Shown here one piece after another: positions 23,352 to 33,876 of a stretch of DNA of 64,000 nucleotides; within the stretch, counting starts at the first letter, position 1; each line of letters starts with the position of its first letter. The stretch covers positions 57,244,991 to 57,308,990 of the forward strand of contig NC_079149.1 in assembly GCF_945859685.1 (NCBI RefSeq). Reading direction: 5' to 3'. The notes below the pieces were generated by a model, which saw only the letters and a list, made by a program, of their open reading frames with translations, did no database searches and was not told the DNA's origin. Made by a program: the position numbers and the translations under genes. This stretch comes from Eupeodes corollae. Lineage: Eukaryota > Arthropoda > Insecta > Diptera > Syrphidae.

Positions 23352-26300
23352 TTGTCACCATCCTCGGTGACAACAGTTGTAAAACATATTCAACGTTTGT
23401 ATGTTTCGGATAAAACAACACACACGAAATATTTAATTGACACCGGTGCTGACGTCTCTGTCTTGCCCCCCAAAAAACATCAGAAGTCTCTTCATTGCAA
23501 CACCACCCTCTTTGCTGCTAACGGAACAAAAATAAAACCTTCGGAAGCCAACGGTGTCAAGTTAATCTTGGACTACGCAGGGTATTCATCTGGACATTTT
23601 ACATCGCAGACGTGGCACAACCCATTATAGGATCCGATTTCTTACAACATTACGGCCTTCTTGTTGATGTCAAGAATAATCGTCTCATTGATGAAACCAC
23701 CAAGTTGTCTACGACTGGGAAGTCATCCTCAGGTAAATGCGAAATTAAAACTTTTGATACTAAACACCCGTTTGCAGATTTGCTCACAAAATTCAAAGAT
23801 CTCGCTTCGCTCAACACCGCTGGAATTCAAAGGAAATCTCTCACGGAACACTGCATTGTCACTTCAGGACCAGCCGTTTTTGCTAAACCTAGACGATTAT
23901 CTCCAGAAAAGCTTGCAGCCGCCAAAGCGGAATTCGCATATCTTATGGAAAAGGGCATATGTATTCCATCAAAAAGTCATTGGGCGAGTCCACTCCACAT
24001 GGTTAAGAAGTCAAATGGAGACTGGCGACCATGCGGTGACTTCCGCGCTCTCAATGCGAACACGTTGCCTGACCGATACCCACTTCCATACGTCATGGAC
24101 TTTGTTAACATTTTGAACGGAAAGAAAATTTTTTCAACGATCGATCTGCAGCGTGCGTTCCATCAGATCCCGGTTCGAACGGAAGACATACCAAAGACCG
24201 CCATCACGACACCGTTTGGTCTTATAGAATACCTGTTTATGCCTTATGGCATAAAAAATTCAGCACAAACCATGCAACGCTACATACACGAAGCTCTGAA
24301 CGGCTTGAACTATGTATTCCCGTACATTGACGACATACTGGTTGCGTCAGAAGATGAGATTGAGCATTCAAAACATCTTGAAGAAGTTTTTGTTCGACTT
24401 CGTGAGTATAACCTTAAAATAAATCCTTTAAAATGTCATTTTGGAAAATCGAATGTAAAATTTTTGGGATACTCTGTTGATCAACATGGCATCAAACCCT
24501 TGCCAGAGAAGGTTCAAAATATTGTAGAGTTTAAAAAACCTACTGTAGCCAAAGATTTAAAAAAATTTCTGGTCATGATTAATTTTTACAGGAAATTTAT
24601 TCCCAATGCCATTGTTAGCCAAATTCCTCTTTTTAACCTCGTTCAAGGTAATAAGAAGAATGATAACACACCAATCAAGTGGACACCAGAGAGCGACATC
24701 GCCTTTGAAAAGTGCAAGTCCGATTTGGCCAACGCTACTGTACTTACATATCCCATTCCAAACGCAACGCTTTATCTGTTCACTGACGCATCGGATACTG
24801 CAATTGGGGCTGTGGTAAACCAAGTAACGAACAACACTTCCCAACCACTAGGTTTTTTCGAAAAAACTCACTGAATCCCAGAAGACACGGAGCACATACG
24901 ACCGTGTACTCTTGGCCATGTACGAGGGCGTGAATCATTTTCGACACCTATTGGAAGGAAGATCATTCTCCATCTACACCGACCATAAGCCGCTAATTTA
25001 TGCGTTCCAGCAAAATCTGAATAAGGCATCACCAAGACGAATTCGGCAACTCGACTTCATCAGCCAGTTCACAACATCAATTTTGCACGTTCCTGGAAAT
25101 CAAAACGAAGTAGCGGATTTCTTATCGAGGATAAACGCAGTTTACCTTTCTCATCCAATCGATTTAGAAGTGATTGCGAAACAACAGATTGACGATGCCG
25201 AACTGAAGTCCTTACTTGAAGAAGGTAAATCAACTTCCTTACGTTTTAAGCTTCTGCCATTTCCAGGAACAACAAAATATAAACTTTTTTGTGACACATC
25301 CACTCCAAAGATCCGACCATATGTCCCCGAAAGCAGCAGAAACACAGTTCTCAGAAACCTGAACAGTCTTTCTCACCCTGGCGTTAGAGCTACTCTTAAA
25401 CTCGTTCAAGAGCGATTCGTTTGGCCCAAAATGAGAGCAGATTGCACAAAATTCGTAAAGAACTGCATACAATGCCAGAAATCAAAAATCATTCGACACA
25501 ACAAAGCACCAATCGCCCCATTCAGTTTGAACTCCCAGCGTTTTACCCATATCAACATGGACATAGTTGGCCCTTTGCCTACATCACACGGCTATAGATA
25601 TCTATTAACGATCATAGATCGATACACCCGATGGCCAGAAGCGTACCCTATGGAAGATATCAGGGCAGAGACAGTAGCCCAACATCTACTCCATGGTTGG
25701 ATATCGCGATATGGAATTCCATTACAAATAACCACTGATTTGGGACGACAATTCGAGTCAACACTGTTTAACGAGCTGAACAAAACTTTAGGAATAAAAC
25801 ACTGCAGAACAACATCTTATCATCCGCAATCCAACGGGATCATCGAACGCTGGCACCGCTCCCTTAAGGCTGCCATAATGTGCCATGGAACTGCCAACTG
25901 GTTCCAAGTTTTGCCCCTCGTCTTGCTTGGTTTGAGGACGTCCTTCAAAAAAGACATGGATGCCACCCCAGCAGAACTTCTCTATGGTGAAACAATTCGG
26001 TTACCAGGCGAATATGTTTCTGAACCGACAATTAACTTCTCAACTTTAGAAGACTTTGTAAAAGAATTGCGAAAAATCATGTCCACCTTACGACCAACAA
26101 AACCCAACCACCATGCAAGACCCAAATTTTTCGTACAGAAGTCCTTAGAAAAATGTACTCATGTCTTCATAAGAACTGACAGTGTTAGATCTTCACTCCA
26201 ACCACCATACGAAGGACCTTATATTATTCTTAAAAAATTTCCTAAATATTTTTCTATTAAAGTAAAAAACAAAATAAAAAACATTTCTATCGACAGGTTA

Positions 26301-26474
26301 AAAGCAGCTTTTATCAATACTGATGAAACGGATGAGCCAAAAACTAATAATGAACAAACGAATACGAGGAATCCACTACCCAAGACATCGAAACCTAATC
26401 AGACACCTGCTACACCGGTTGAAACAACAACTCGATCAGGCCGAAAAGTCATTATTCCATCCAAATATCACTAG
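23352..26474 (+). pseudogene. pol: pol of CsRn1-type LTR element: protease, RT, RNase H, integrase
   Basis: The polyprotein region makes and integrates the DNA copy. The protease has LIDTGADVSVLPP (about 23434-23472). The RT runs 23900-24600 with DGDWRPCGDFRALN-like motifs, FSTIDLQRAFHQI, and catalytic YIDDIL (from 24323). RNase H starts at LYLFTDASD (about 24772) and continues through IYTDHKPL. The integrase has its HHCC finger (LSHPGV...CIQCQKSK, 25370-25490), then MDIVGPLP, TTDLGRQF and NGIIERWHRSLK for the D-D-E set. Frame changes near 23565-23590 (protease/RT) and 24860-24870 (RT/RNase H) break it. RT (23612-24874) and RNase H-integrase (24900-26474) are otherwise long and open. Confidence 0.9.
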
Positions 26475-26504
26475 TGTATGGAATCTCTTCCAGCAGGGGA
26501 GTAC

Positions 26505-26719
26505 TGTGGGGACTCAGGTCGAGTCAACCCACCTGATTTATTTAATATTTAATCATATACACCCTATACCTAAATTATCAATCATGTATTCATTCTGTTC
26601 ATTTATGTATACTAAATGTCATTCAAACTTAAAATGAATTGTTAGATATAAGAAGAATAGCTCATAATAAAAGTAGATGTTAAGAAGAACGGTCTAGGCT
26701 TTGTGCATACGCATCTACA
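26505..26719 (+). repeat. 3' LTR (215 bp)
   Basis: Same sequence as the 5' LTR bar one base. The short purine-rich stretch AGCAGGGGAG at 26492-26501 just upstream is the likely plus-strand primer. Confidence 0.95.
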
Positions 26720-26723
26720 GGCT
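26720..26723. repeat. Target-site duplication GGCT, right
   Basis: Matches 22064-22067. Confidence 0.9.
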
Positions 26724-27163
26724 CTCTACTATATTTGTGTCGTTTATGGTGGTGAAACCAAAACTTAATGTTGGGGTTATGGCCCTCTCGCCCAGTCTTA
26801 CATCGTTTGAGTTTTCAACGTTGATGGAAACGGGTATGGATGGTAACGAAACAAATTTACGATTCAAGACGTTGCCATCGATATTTTCAACCACGTCACC
26901 TTTAAGTTTACCAATGCCTATTTCTCATAAATTCTTCCACAACTGACGCTTGTTCAAAGATGAACCTAAACGTGTAGAAAAAACCGTGGCCTTAGCAGCT
27001 TTTATCTCTTGTACTACATTATTCCTTAGGGAGCAGTAAACTTGTCTTAGTTCCAGTAGTCTATATCGTTTCCACCATTTACAAGCTTCATCACGTTTCT
27101 GTATAAGAAATCGTATTTTGGAAGTGAACCAAGGAGGCCTATAAACGTCAGTTCTTACTGTTT

Positions 27164-27969
27164 TTAAAGGAACATGAGCATCATACAAGATTTTAATATT
27201 TTCGTTAAGGAATTGTACTTGTTCCGTTGTTGAATGCATATAATACAAAGCTTAGTATTTCTTAAGTCCCTGTACTGGAATGTTTTTAAATATGAAGAAA
27301 TATGAAAATCGATTGCAAGAAATATCAGGTCATGTATTGAAAAACCTGGTGCAGAAAGTTGGTCATAAAGTGCAACTTTTTGAATATCACTTACCCAGAA
27401 CAGATCGAGCAACGTTGAACTGCTTCCTGAGAAATGTGTTGGCATGGTAATATTTACTGATTGCAAACCAAAAATACTCAACCCTTCAGGAAGACGAGTA
27501 TCAACTAAAATATTACTGTTAAAGTCTTCGCACAATATAACATCAGAGCAGGTAAGAGAAACTTCTTCCAAGAGGCTCATCAAAGGCAAAAAGCTATAAT
27601 GCTATTTTTTGGTCTGTATGCTACTCCGACAAGAAGTTTGTTTTCAGAGCCTATCAAGTCTACGAACACATACTCAATTTTAATGTCGGAAGCGGAAACA
27701 CAGTGCAACTTACATTTAATAATGTTCTTTACAAAAATTGCCACCCCTCCACCTCGACCCAATCTATCTGCTCAAAAAACTTTATATCCCTTCAGTGAAC
27801 ACATTTGATCATTAACATTGCACGAGAACCATGTTTCCGAGACACAGAAAACTTCCACACCGGATTCCTCGAATAGATCCTGAAACTCATCGATCTTGGG
27901 CAATAAGCTCTGCGCATTAATGTGGCAAACCCTAAGCCCATTTTTTCGCCCACTCAAAACCCTCACCAT
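27164..27969 (-). pseudogene. APE-type endonuclease of family C LINE, frameshifted
   Basis: The endonuclease that nicks target DNA. Blocks match those of the intact copy: GLRVCHINAQSLLPKIDEF (27890-27940), VFCVSETWFS, GRGGGVAIFVK (27730-27762), LIGSENKLLVGVAYRPK, the catalytic ILCEDFNSN (where GDFN is expected, so Gly to Glu), LLDLFWVSD and IHDLIFLAIDF. Three frames are needed to read it (27772-27969, 27580-27762, 27164-27589). Confidence 0.8.
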
Positions 27970-28250
27970 CGTAGTTCATTAGTAGTGCGGTCAAGGTTTT
28001 CTTGAATAGTGTTTAATGCCGTTATTTTTTCATTGACATCTGATTGAGTGTTAAATAGAGAAAATTCAGTTTTAAGAGTTGAAAGCTCGTTTTGTATAGC
28101 GATTATGTTAGATGAATTGTTGTCCTGGAATTTCTCCAATTGAGTGACCCGTTTAGTTATGCCACTGACACTTTGCTTAATATCATTTATATCAAGTTGT
28201 ATTTGTTTTTTAATACAAAGCTCAGTTTCTGCGATTTTCCCAACCAACAT
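27963..28250 (-). pseudogene. ORF1 coiled-coil fragment of family C LINE
   Basis: 95 codons rich in heptad-like patterning (ITKRVTQLEKF, IQNELSTLKTEF). They correspond to the coiled-coil half of the ORF1 protein at 59095-59916, a nucleic-acid-binding chaperone in LINEs. The RNA-binding half is deleted. Confidence 0.65.
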
Positions 28251-28285
28251 ATTAATTATTGACTCACTTTTTTTAAAAATTTAAA

Positions 28286-29794
28286 TTTTAATAAAGTTAT
28301 TTTAATCCTTTATATTGTAATCCGATTTATATTTGTGGTTATAAATAAATACATTTTAAATTTTTGACATTGCATATTTTACAGTAAGGTATTTGAATAT
28401 TGTTATTTTCATTAACATAGGTATGTGGTTACATTGTTCTGTTAAGTACCCTTAATTGACTACACTTGAGGTTGTTTTTTTATCTTTTTTGAGTATATGA
28501 ATATTTAAAGCATTTGCGGCATTTATTTATGTTTTGTATAAAAACAAAAAAATATTTTGTATCTTTTTTATTTATTGTACTTTCCAATCAAAATAGTGTT
28601 GTGTTTACACACCAACTCCTCAAATCTGTCGCCCTTCAAATTCGGCTGCTGCTATTTGCCCAATTTCAATCACTGACTTTTAGCTTTGTCCATCAAACAA
28701 AAGTTGTCATAGTCGTAGGTACATTTTGTTGAATTTAAATTGATTTTTGTATAAACTCCTCTGATCCTTTCCCACTCGTATAGATAGAAGGTGTATAGTG
28801 TTTCTATCTCATCGAGGTAAAATGAAAATCAAAATGAATTATCCTTGTGAAGTCCTTGTCCTCGTACTTTTTGTATTTATTTCCTTTTTTCATTGAATTG
28901 AATTAAAATTAAATGCACAACCAAGTCGCATACACTTGTTCTTAATTTTAAATCTACATAATTGATTTTTCCTTAAATGTGTACTTATGTAAGTATGAAG
29001 GTGCATTAAATAATATTCTTATCCCAAACAAAAATGGCTTAGAGCTAAATGTTTTTAAAATCTTTTTTCCTGCCATTATAGTTTCATAGTGTTCAATTTT
29101 CTACAAGAATATCGTAGCTAGAGTCCTTAATGTTTATATCGTACATCAACTAAAAAAATATATATAAAACAAGAGATGAGAAGAAAAAAAAGACCTGAAC
29201 TTAGCAAACTGCCTGACTTTTTATTGAGACTGAAAGTCACTCTTGGCTCTTAGTTAACAACATTCTATAGCTTGGGGGCTATGGGACTATACTAAGAATT
29301 CTATTTTATATTCTGTTTGATTTCTCCTCTTTGGAATAATAATAATTTACAGTGGCGATGCCACAAAGAGTGAAGGTATGTGAACTATTTGTGTGGTATT
29401 TTATTTTCTATGTAATGTCCTTGTTTGTTATTAATGACAAAAAAAAATCTGAAGGTCGTAATGAGGAGAGAAGGGACTTCTTTATGTTTTATATCTTATG
29501 ATCTTGAACTTCTATGAATGTCGTATTTATATTTAAAACCAACTACGGTACAGTTACATTTAAACCGTGTTTTATTTCAATGATATATTGCCAACAATGA
29601 AACAAAAGAAGCTTTCGCCTCTTGTTAGTGGCAACAAACACAATTTATATTTTTTTGAAGGCCAAAAAAATGGTAAGGTAATAATATAGTATTTAAACAA
29701 CAAAATTCTCGAAGTAATACTGTATCTTTGTTACTTAAGCACAGAAAAAATTACCATTTATAAATTTTAGTATAAAAACATAGGGTTGGTGCGG
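28286..29794. other. AT-rich interval, no gene seen
   Basis: No recognisable element. The frame 28514-28732 is hydrophobic, low-complexity and unmatched. Confidence 0.5.
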
Positions 29795-29855
29795 GTGTGT
29801 ACTCTCAACGACTGAAATTAAGTCTCTCACCCAGGCGTGTTCCATCAGGCGGAGG
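29795..29855 (+). mobile_element. RNase H scrap of an E-like LINE, plus strand
   Basis: The plus strand reads GAGVYSQRLKLSLS. It matches GGGVYSDRLNLSLSF of the family E RNase H (30.6 kb, minus strand) but in the opposite orientation, and it directly abuts the 3' end of the minus-strand family E copy. It may be the site into which family E inserted. Confidence 0.5.
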
Positions 29856-30133
29856 TTAGGTTAGGTTAAAGTGGCTGTTGGTTGGGAAGCCCAACACACT
29901 TAGACCAAAGTATGGTCCGTTGTGATACCACATGGATCAGTTGATCAGCTTAACTCGTCGAACCAATTAGAGCTCCGAATGAAGCGTAGGAGATAAATAA
30001 TGTCAGAATTTTTTAGATCGCTGGTTTCGTTGAAGTAGTAGTCTCCAAGGTGGATTCTACGTTTTTGTGATAAGGCAGGACATGTGCACAGAAGATAAGA
30101 GATTGTCTCCTCCTCCTCGTTCATGTAACTCCT

Positions 30134-30730
30134 TCAAAAATCATTTGCAGGGGCTCCAAGTCGAATAGTATGCCTTCCTATCAAGCAGTGCCTAGTCAGG
30201 ACACCAATAACGTAGCTAATGTGCAATCTACTTAGAGAGATTAATTGTTTTGAGCGCCTGGCGCTAAGATTAGGGCAAATTAGTTTAGTCGCTAAACAGG
30301 TGGTGGTGTTATTCCACCTGAAGTTTGTTTTCTCTATGGTATCTTGCTTTAGCATGAGTTTACATGTTGCTAAGGGGATATACCTATGGGATAACTATGC
30401 TAGCATTGTGAGCCAGCAGAGGTACAGTTGTTCTGCTTTTTTGCAAGTTCGTCAATTTAAGGCTGTTAGTGATTTAGTGGAGACATATTCTAGGGACTTT
30501 AACGCAGCTTGGCTATCCGAGAAGATGCGCATATCATTAGTTGATATAACGTTTTCTCTAAGCCATGATAGGACTTCTTTTATAGCCAAAATTTCAGCTT
30601 GGAACACGCTACAATGATCGGGTAGACGAAAGGAGAGACTTAAGTTTAGTCTATCTGAGTATACGCCTCCACCAACCCTATCCTCCGTTTTTGATCCGTC
30701 TGTATAAAAGTTTAAAGGATCATCGTTCAA
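30134..30730 (-). pseudogene. RNase H and tail of family E LINE, internally deleted
   Basis: RNase H removes the RNA strand during reverse transcription. Catalytic blocks are NFYTDGSKTEDRVGGG (first Asp, about 30665-30715), VFQAEILAIKEVLSW (Glu) and MRIFSDSQAALKSL (third Asp). The WVPGH/ADELA block that should follow is mostly deleted: after a frame change only IDELAKK is readable near 30440-30455. The downstream frame (30134-30355) reads VIGVLTRHCLIGRHTIRLG and leads into the Cys-rich tail. Confidence 0.75.
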
Positions 30731-30961
30731 AAATGATGTATTCTCCCATGAAGAGGTATAGTCGCTTTGAAGCTATAGTTATTAAACTGAGGATGGGGAA
30801 TGGTGTGGTCAATATTACTGTTTATAGTTCTCAACGATTTCATAATAGTGGTGTGGCCAATTCTATTATTGATCCATAGAGAGGAGGCTTGAACCCGTAT
30901 GGCTGTATTAGCGGTCGTTTGCTTTCTTAAAATGTCCAGCGGTATTAGATGAAACAGAACA

Positions 30962-32232
30962 TCAATTGATGCGGAGGGGGTACAGGGAAGTGCTCCTTAT
31001 GGCCGAGATATATAGCCAGTGTGTAATGCGGGGCTGTAGGCTCCATTTATTACCAATGACCTTTTTACAGGATAACAGGGCCATGTTTATCCTCTCTTGA
31101 ATATTAGGTTTACAACTTAATTTCTTATCCAAAATGAGACCCAAGTATTTTGGTTGTTCAGAGAATTTAAGTGGTACACAGTTTATGAGGGGAGGTTCAA
31201 TAAGTGGGACTTTGTACTTCCTTGTGAAAAGGACAAGGTCAGTTTTTTGTGGGTTAACGTCTAGTCCACACCGATTTGCCCATCTGGTGAGCTTATTTAA
31301 AGCGTTTTGTAAGAGTTCTTTTAGTATATTGGAATGTTTACACGTTACCGCAATAGCAACATCGTCCGCATAAGCAAACACTCTATATCCCTCTCTTTCT
31401 AGAGTAATTAGTAATTCATTTATAACTAAGTTCCAAATGAGAGGGGATAGGACACCACCTTGTGGCGCACCTCTGCTGACACCGCTTTGTGCAGTAAAAT
31501 TGCCCAGTTTTGAATTGATAATCCTGCTTATCAGCATCTGATTAATCAATTCGCTGATCGACTTATCTACCTTCAGATATGTCAATACACGTGCAATTGC
31601 AGATGTGTCGACATTGTTAAATGCACCTTCTACGAGTATATATAAGAAGGCAACTAAGGTGTACTCTTTATGATGGAGGGAATATTCGATTGTACGTACT
31701 ATACTGTGTAGAGCCGTTTCAAATGATTTCCCTTTGTTGTAGGCGTGTGAGCCTTTGAAAGGAGGGACTTATAAGTACTTGCCCTTAAGTGTATATCGAT
31801 CAAATGTTCAAAAGTTTTGAGAAGGAATGATGATAAGCTGATAGGTCTTAGGTCTTTAGGGTTAACGTGGCTGGATTTTCCAGCTTTTAGAATAAAAACG
31901 ACTTTAACTTGTCTCCAAGACATCGGGATGTATGCCAATTTAAGGCATCCCTTGAAGATGTTTTCTAGGATCTGTATTAGAAAATTTGCATTTTCTTGCA
32001 GTTCAGCTGGAATTATACCATCCGGACCTGCAGATTTATATGGCTTAAAGCTGTTAATAGCCCATTTGAGTTTTTCCCTAGGGACTAGACCTTGTGGGGG
32101 ATATAATGTACTGTCACAACTGTTTGGTACAATGTTATTAATAATATTAGAGCTACCAGGAAAGTAACCGTCTAGTAGGAAGTTGAGTGATTCTTCTTTT
32201 GAATTGCTCCAGAGGCCAGAGGCGTTTTTCAA
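30962..32232 (-). pseudogene. Reverse transcriptase of family E LINE
   Basis: Two minus-strand frames cover the RT. The first (31699-32232) has YKSAGPDGIIPAELQ, WRQVKVVFILKAGK and KDLRPISLSSFLLKTFEHL. The second (30962-31585) has APQGGVLSPLIWNLVINEL and the intact catalytic box FAYADDVAIAV (about 31347-31385), then NPQKTDLVLFTRKY and PKYLGLILDKKLS. The region between (31585-31700), which should hold motif A, is frameshifted. The first frame continues to the right across the RTE insertion. Confidence 0.85.
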
Positions 32233-32277
32233 GCAGATTGGAATGATTGGATTTTTGGAGAGGATTTTGCGCAGCCT

Positions 32278-32288
32278 GGATGCTTCAG
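32278..32288. repeat. Target-site duplication GGATGCTTCAG, left
   Basis: The same 11 bases recur at 35525-35535, immediately after the (AAGT)n tail of the RTE copy. Removing the RTE and one copy joins family E's minus-strand frame without a break (EDCSEASRLRKILSKNP reads through). Confidence 0.92.
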
Positions 32289-32861
32289 ATGTTCAAACGG
32301 TAGACATGTGCATTCATGAGGACACAAGCGTCCGCAGGTTTTTCTCAAAACCCACCTCTGTCTATCAACTCCTACTCTCACCTCCCTGCAGTGAACATCG
32401 GGTGCCTAGTACCTCAACTGGAGATTGGGTTCCAACCCCAGTAGAAAGTTGTTGGGGGCAGCAAACGAGAGAGGGGGGAGAGGTGTTTCCACTAAGGCAC
32501 CTCTCCTTATCCAGGCGGCAGCGGACGAATTCTCGATATGGAATCAACGGTGGCGTATACAGTTCCAGTAAGGTTGAACTACTTAGTGGACACCTTATAG
32601 GGCTTCTTCGACATATTCGGAGCCCAGGCCTGTAAGGAGCGGTTCATTCGGCTCCCCTTCCTTGGAGTTATACTAAGGATCTGGCCCTCCAGGTTGGGGG
32701 TTGTGCCGTCGGGGTGACTTCCTGGCCACGTAAAAACATCATAGTTTCGAAGCAACAACAAGCCTCGGATAAGGACGGATTCACTGTTGACAACCCACGC
32801 AAACGAAATAAGGACAACGAATTTCTGTTAAGGGACCTAACATTCCACGTACAGCCGAACA

Positions 32862-33750
32862 ATTAGCGGAAGCCCTAAACTGCTGCAAGGCAGATATAAC
32901 CGCCATCCAAGAAGTGCGATGGGATGGACCGTGCAAACGCAAACTAAAAGACTGCGACAATCCGCATCGAGGCTAAATTCGCCAACATAAGCCTAATATG
33001 CGCGCATGCCCCAACGGAGGAGAAATATGAAGACACCAAAGACATATTCTTCGAGCTCTTGGACAAGACATATGAGCAGTACCCTGGCTATGACATTAAA
33101 ATTGTCTTAGGAGATTTTAATGCCAAGCTAGGAAGAGAAGACATCTTTGTTGGGATAATCGGGATATACAGCCTGCACGACACTACCTCCGACAACGGAT
33201 TCAGGCTGGTCGATTTCGCTGCGGGGCGAGAGGTTCTGGAAGCTAGTACGCAGTTCACGCATCTTAATATCCACAAGGGGACATGAAATCTCCTGATCAA
33301 TCAACCGTCAACCAGATTGACCACATTGCGATCGACGCACGACACTTCTCCAGTATCCAGGATATCCGAATATTCCTAGAGGCCAACATTGACTCGGACC
33401 ACTACCTCGTTGTAGCCAATGTACGGCTACGGATATCCCGATCCAAGCCAAAACAAGGAAGTACTGTGAGAAGATTCGACGTTAGACGGCTACAATCGCA
33501 AGAGACTTCCATCTCCTTTTCCGATCGAGTCTCTAATATCCTCTTAAGGAGTCCTATGCTTCCTGCATTAAGCATTGAAAACCAGTGGCAACATTGCCTT
33601 GCAGCCATCAGAGATGCAGCCTCTGAAGTGCTAGGTTTCAGACGGCCAACACAGCGAAACCCCTGGTTTGACGACGAATGCCGGCAAGGGCACGGCTTCT
33701 TAGACGGAAAAAAAGAGAGCATGAGAAGCGCGCGATCGAGGAGATAGAAG
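32862..33750 (+). pseudogene. APE-type endonuclease of RTE LINE, deleted and frameshifted
   Basis: The endonuclease nicks target DNA to prime reverse transcription. Blocks on the plus strand: LAEALNCCKADITAIQEVRWDG (32860-32925) holds the catalytic Glu; ISLICAHAPTEE (32986-33020); VLGDFNAKLGRED (33103-33140) holds the Asp/Asn pair; TSDNGFRLVDF; VNQIDHIAIDARHF (33306-33348); and SDHYLVVANVRL (33393-33430) with the terminal Asp-His. Between the Glu block and ISLICAH the middle of the domain is missing. The start block (TWNVRSLNR) lies in inverse orientation just upstream. One frame change occurs near 33284. Confidence 0.85.
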
Positions 33751-33876
33751 GATGTCACAACAGGAATGAGGTTCGTAAATTTTACCAAAATGTAAAAAAA
33801 AACCTCCCAAGGGTACCAGCCACGAACCGAAGCCTGTAAAGACGATCAAGGCAACATCGTAGTAGAACCACAGTCG

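Larger units (their letters stand above)
22068..26719 (+). mobile_element. CsRn1/Kabuki-type Gypsy LTR retrotransposon, nearly complete
   Basis: A 4652-base element with 215-base LTRs beginning TG and ending CA, a 4-bp target duplication, a primer-binding site matching tRNA-Trp, gag with a CHCC knuckle, and pol in the order protease, RT, RNase H, integrase. This order is that of Gypsy (Metaviridae). The tRNA-Trp primer and CHCC Gag motif are features of the CsRn1 lineage. The two LTRs differ at one position of 215 by my reading, so insertion is recent. The internal frames nevertheless carry at least five breaks. No envelope gene is seen after the integrase. It sits inside an older family C LINE. 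Confidence 0.93.
26724..28285 (-). mobile_element. Jockey-like LINE (family C, older copy), ORF1/endonuclease part 5' of the LTR insertion
   Basis: The 5' part of the copy split by the LTR element. In minus-strand order it holds a coiled-coil ORF1 piece (27963-28250), the endonuclease (27164-27969), and the linker to RT (26724-27248). It is related to but clearly diverged from the intact copy at 59-63 kb. ORF1 runs almost directly into ORF2: the C-terminal half of ORF1 and the whole intergenic spacer found at 59.9-60.3 kb are deleted. The 5' end lies near 28285. Confidence 0.82.
29856..32277 (-). mobile_element. LOA/I-like LINE (family E), 3' part left of the RTE insertion
   Basis: The 3' half of an element spanning 29856-38120 on the minus strand, interrupted at 32278-35535. 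It contains the RT (30962-32232), RNase H (30452-30730), a Cys/His tail region (30050-30355), and a 3' UTR that ends in tandem AACCT units (GGTTAGGTTAGGTTAAAG on the plus strand, 29856-29876). Frame lesions are few within the RT. Confidence 0.85.

Noticed and set aside
23612..26474. Envelope gene after integrase (an endogenous retrovirus)
   Set aside because: The integrase frame ends at 26474, 30 bases before the 3' LTR; there is no room for an envelope gene.
22068..26719. BEL/Pao or Copia assignment for the LTR element
   Set aside because: The domain order (integrase last), the YIDD context and the 4-bp duplication fit Gypsy.
29856..29876. Telomeric TTAGG array
   Set aside because: Only three or four units, located exactly at a LINE 3' end.
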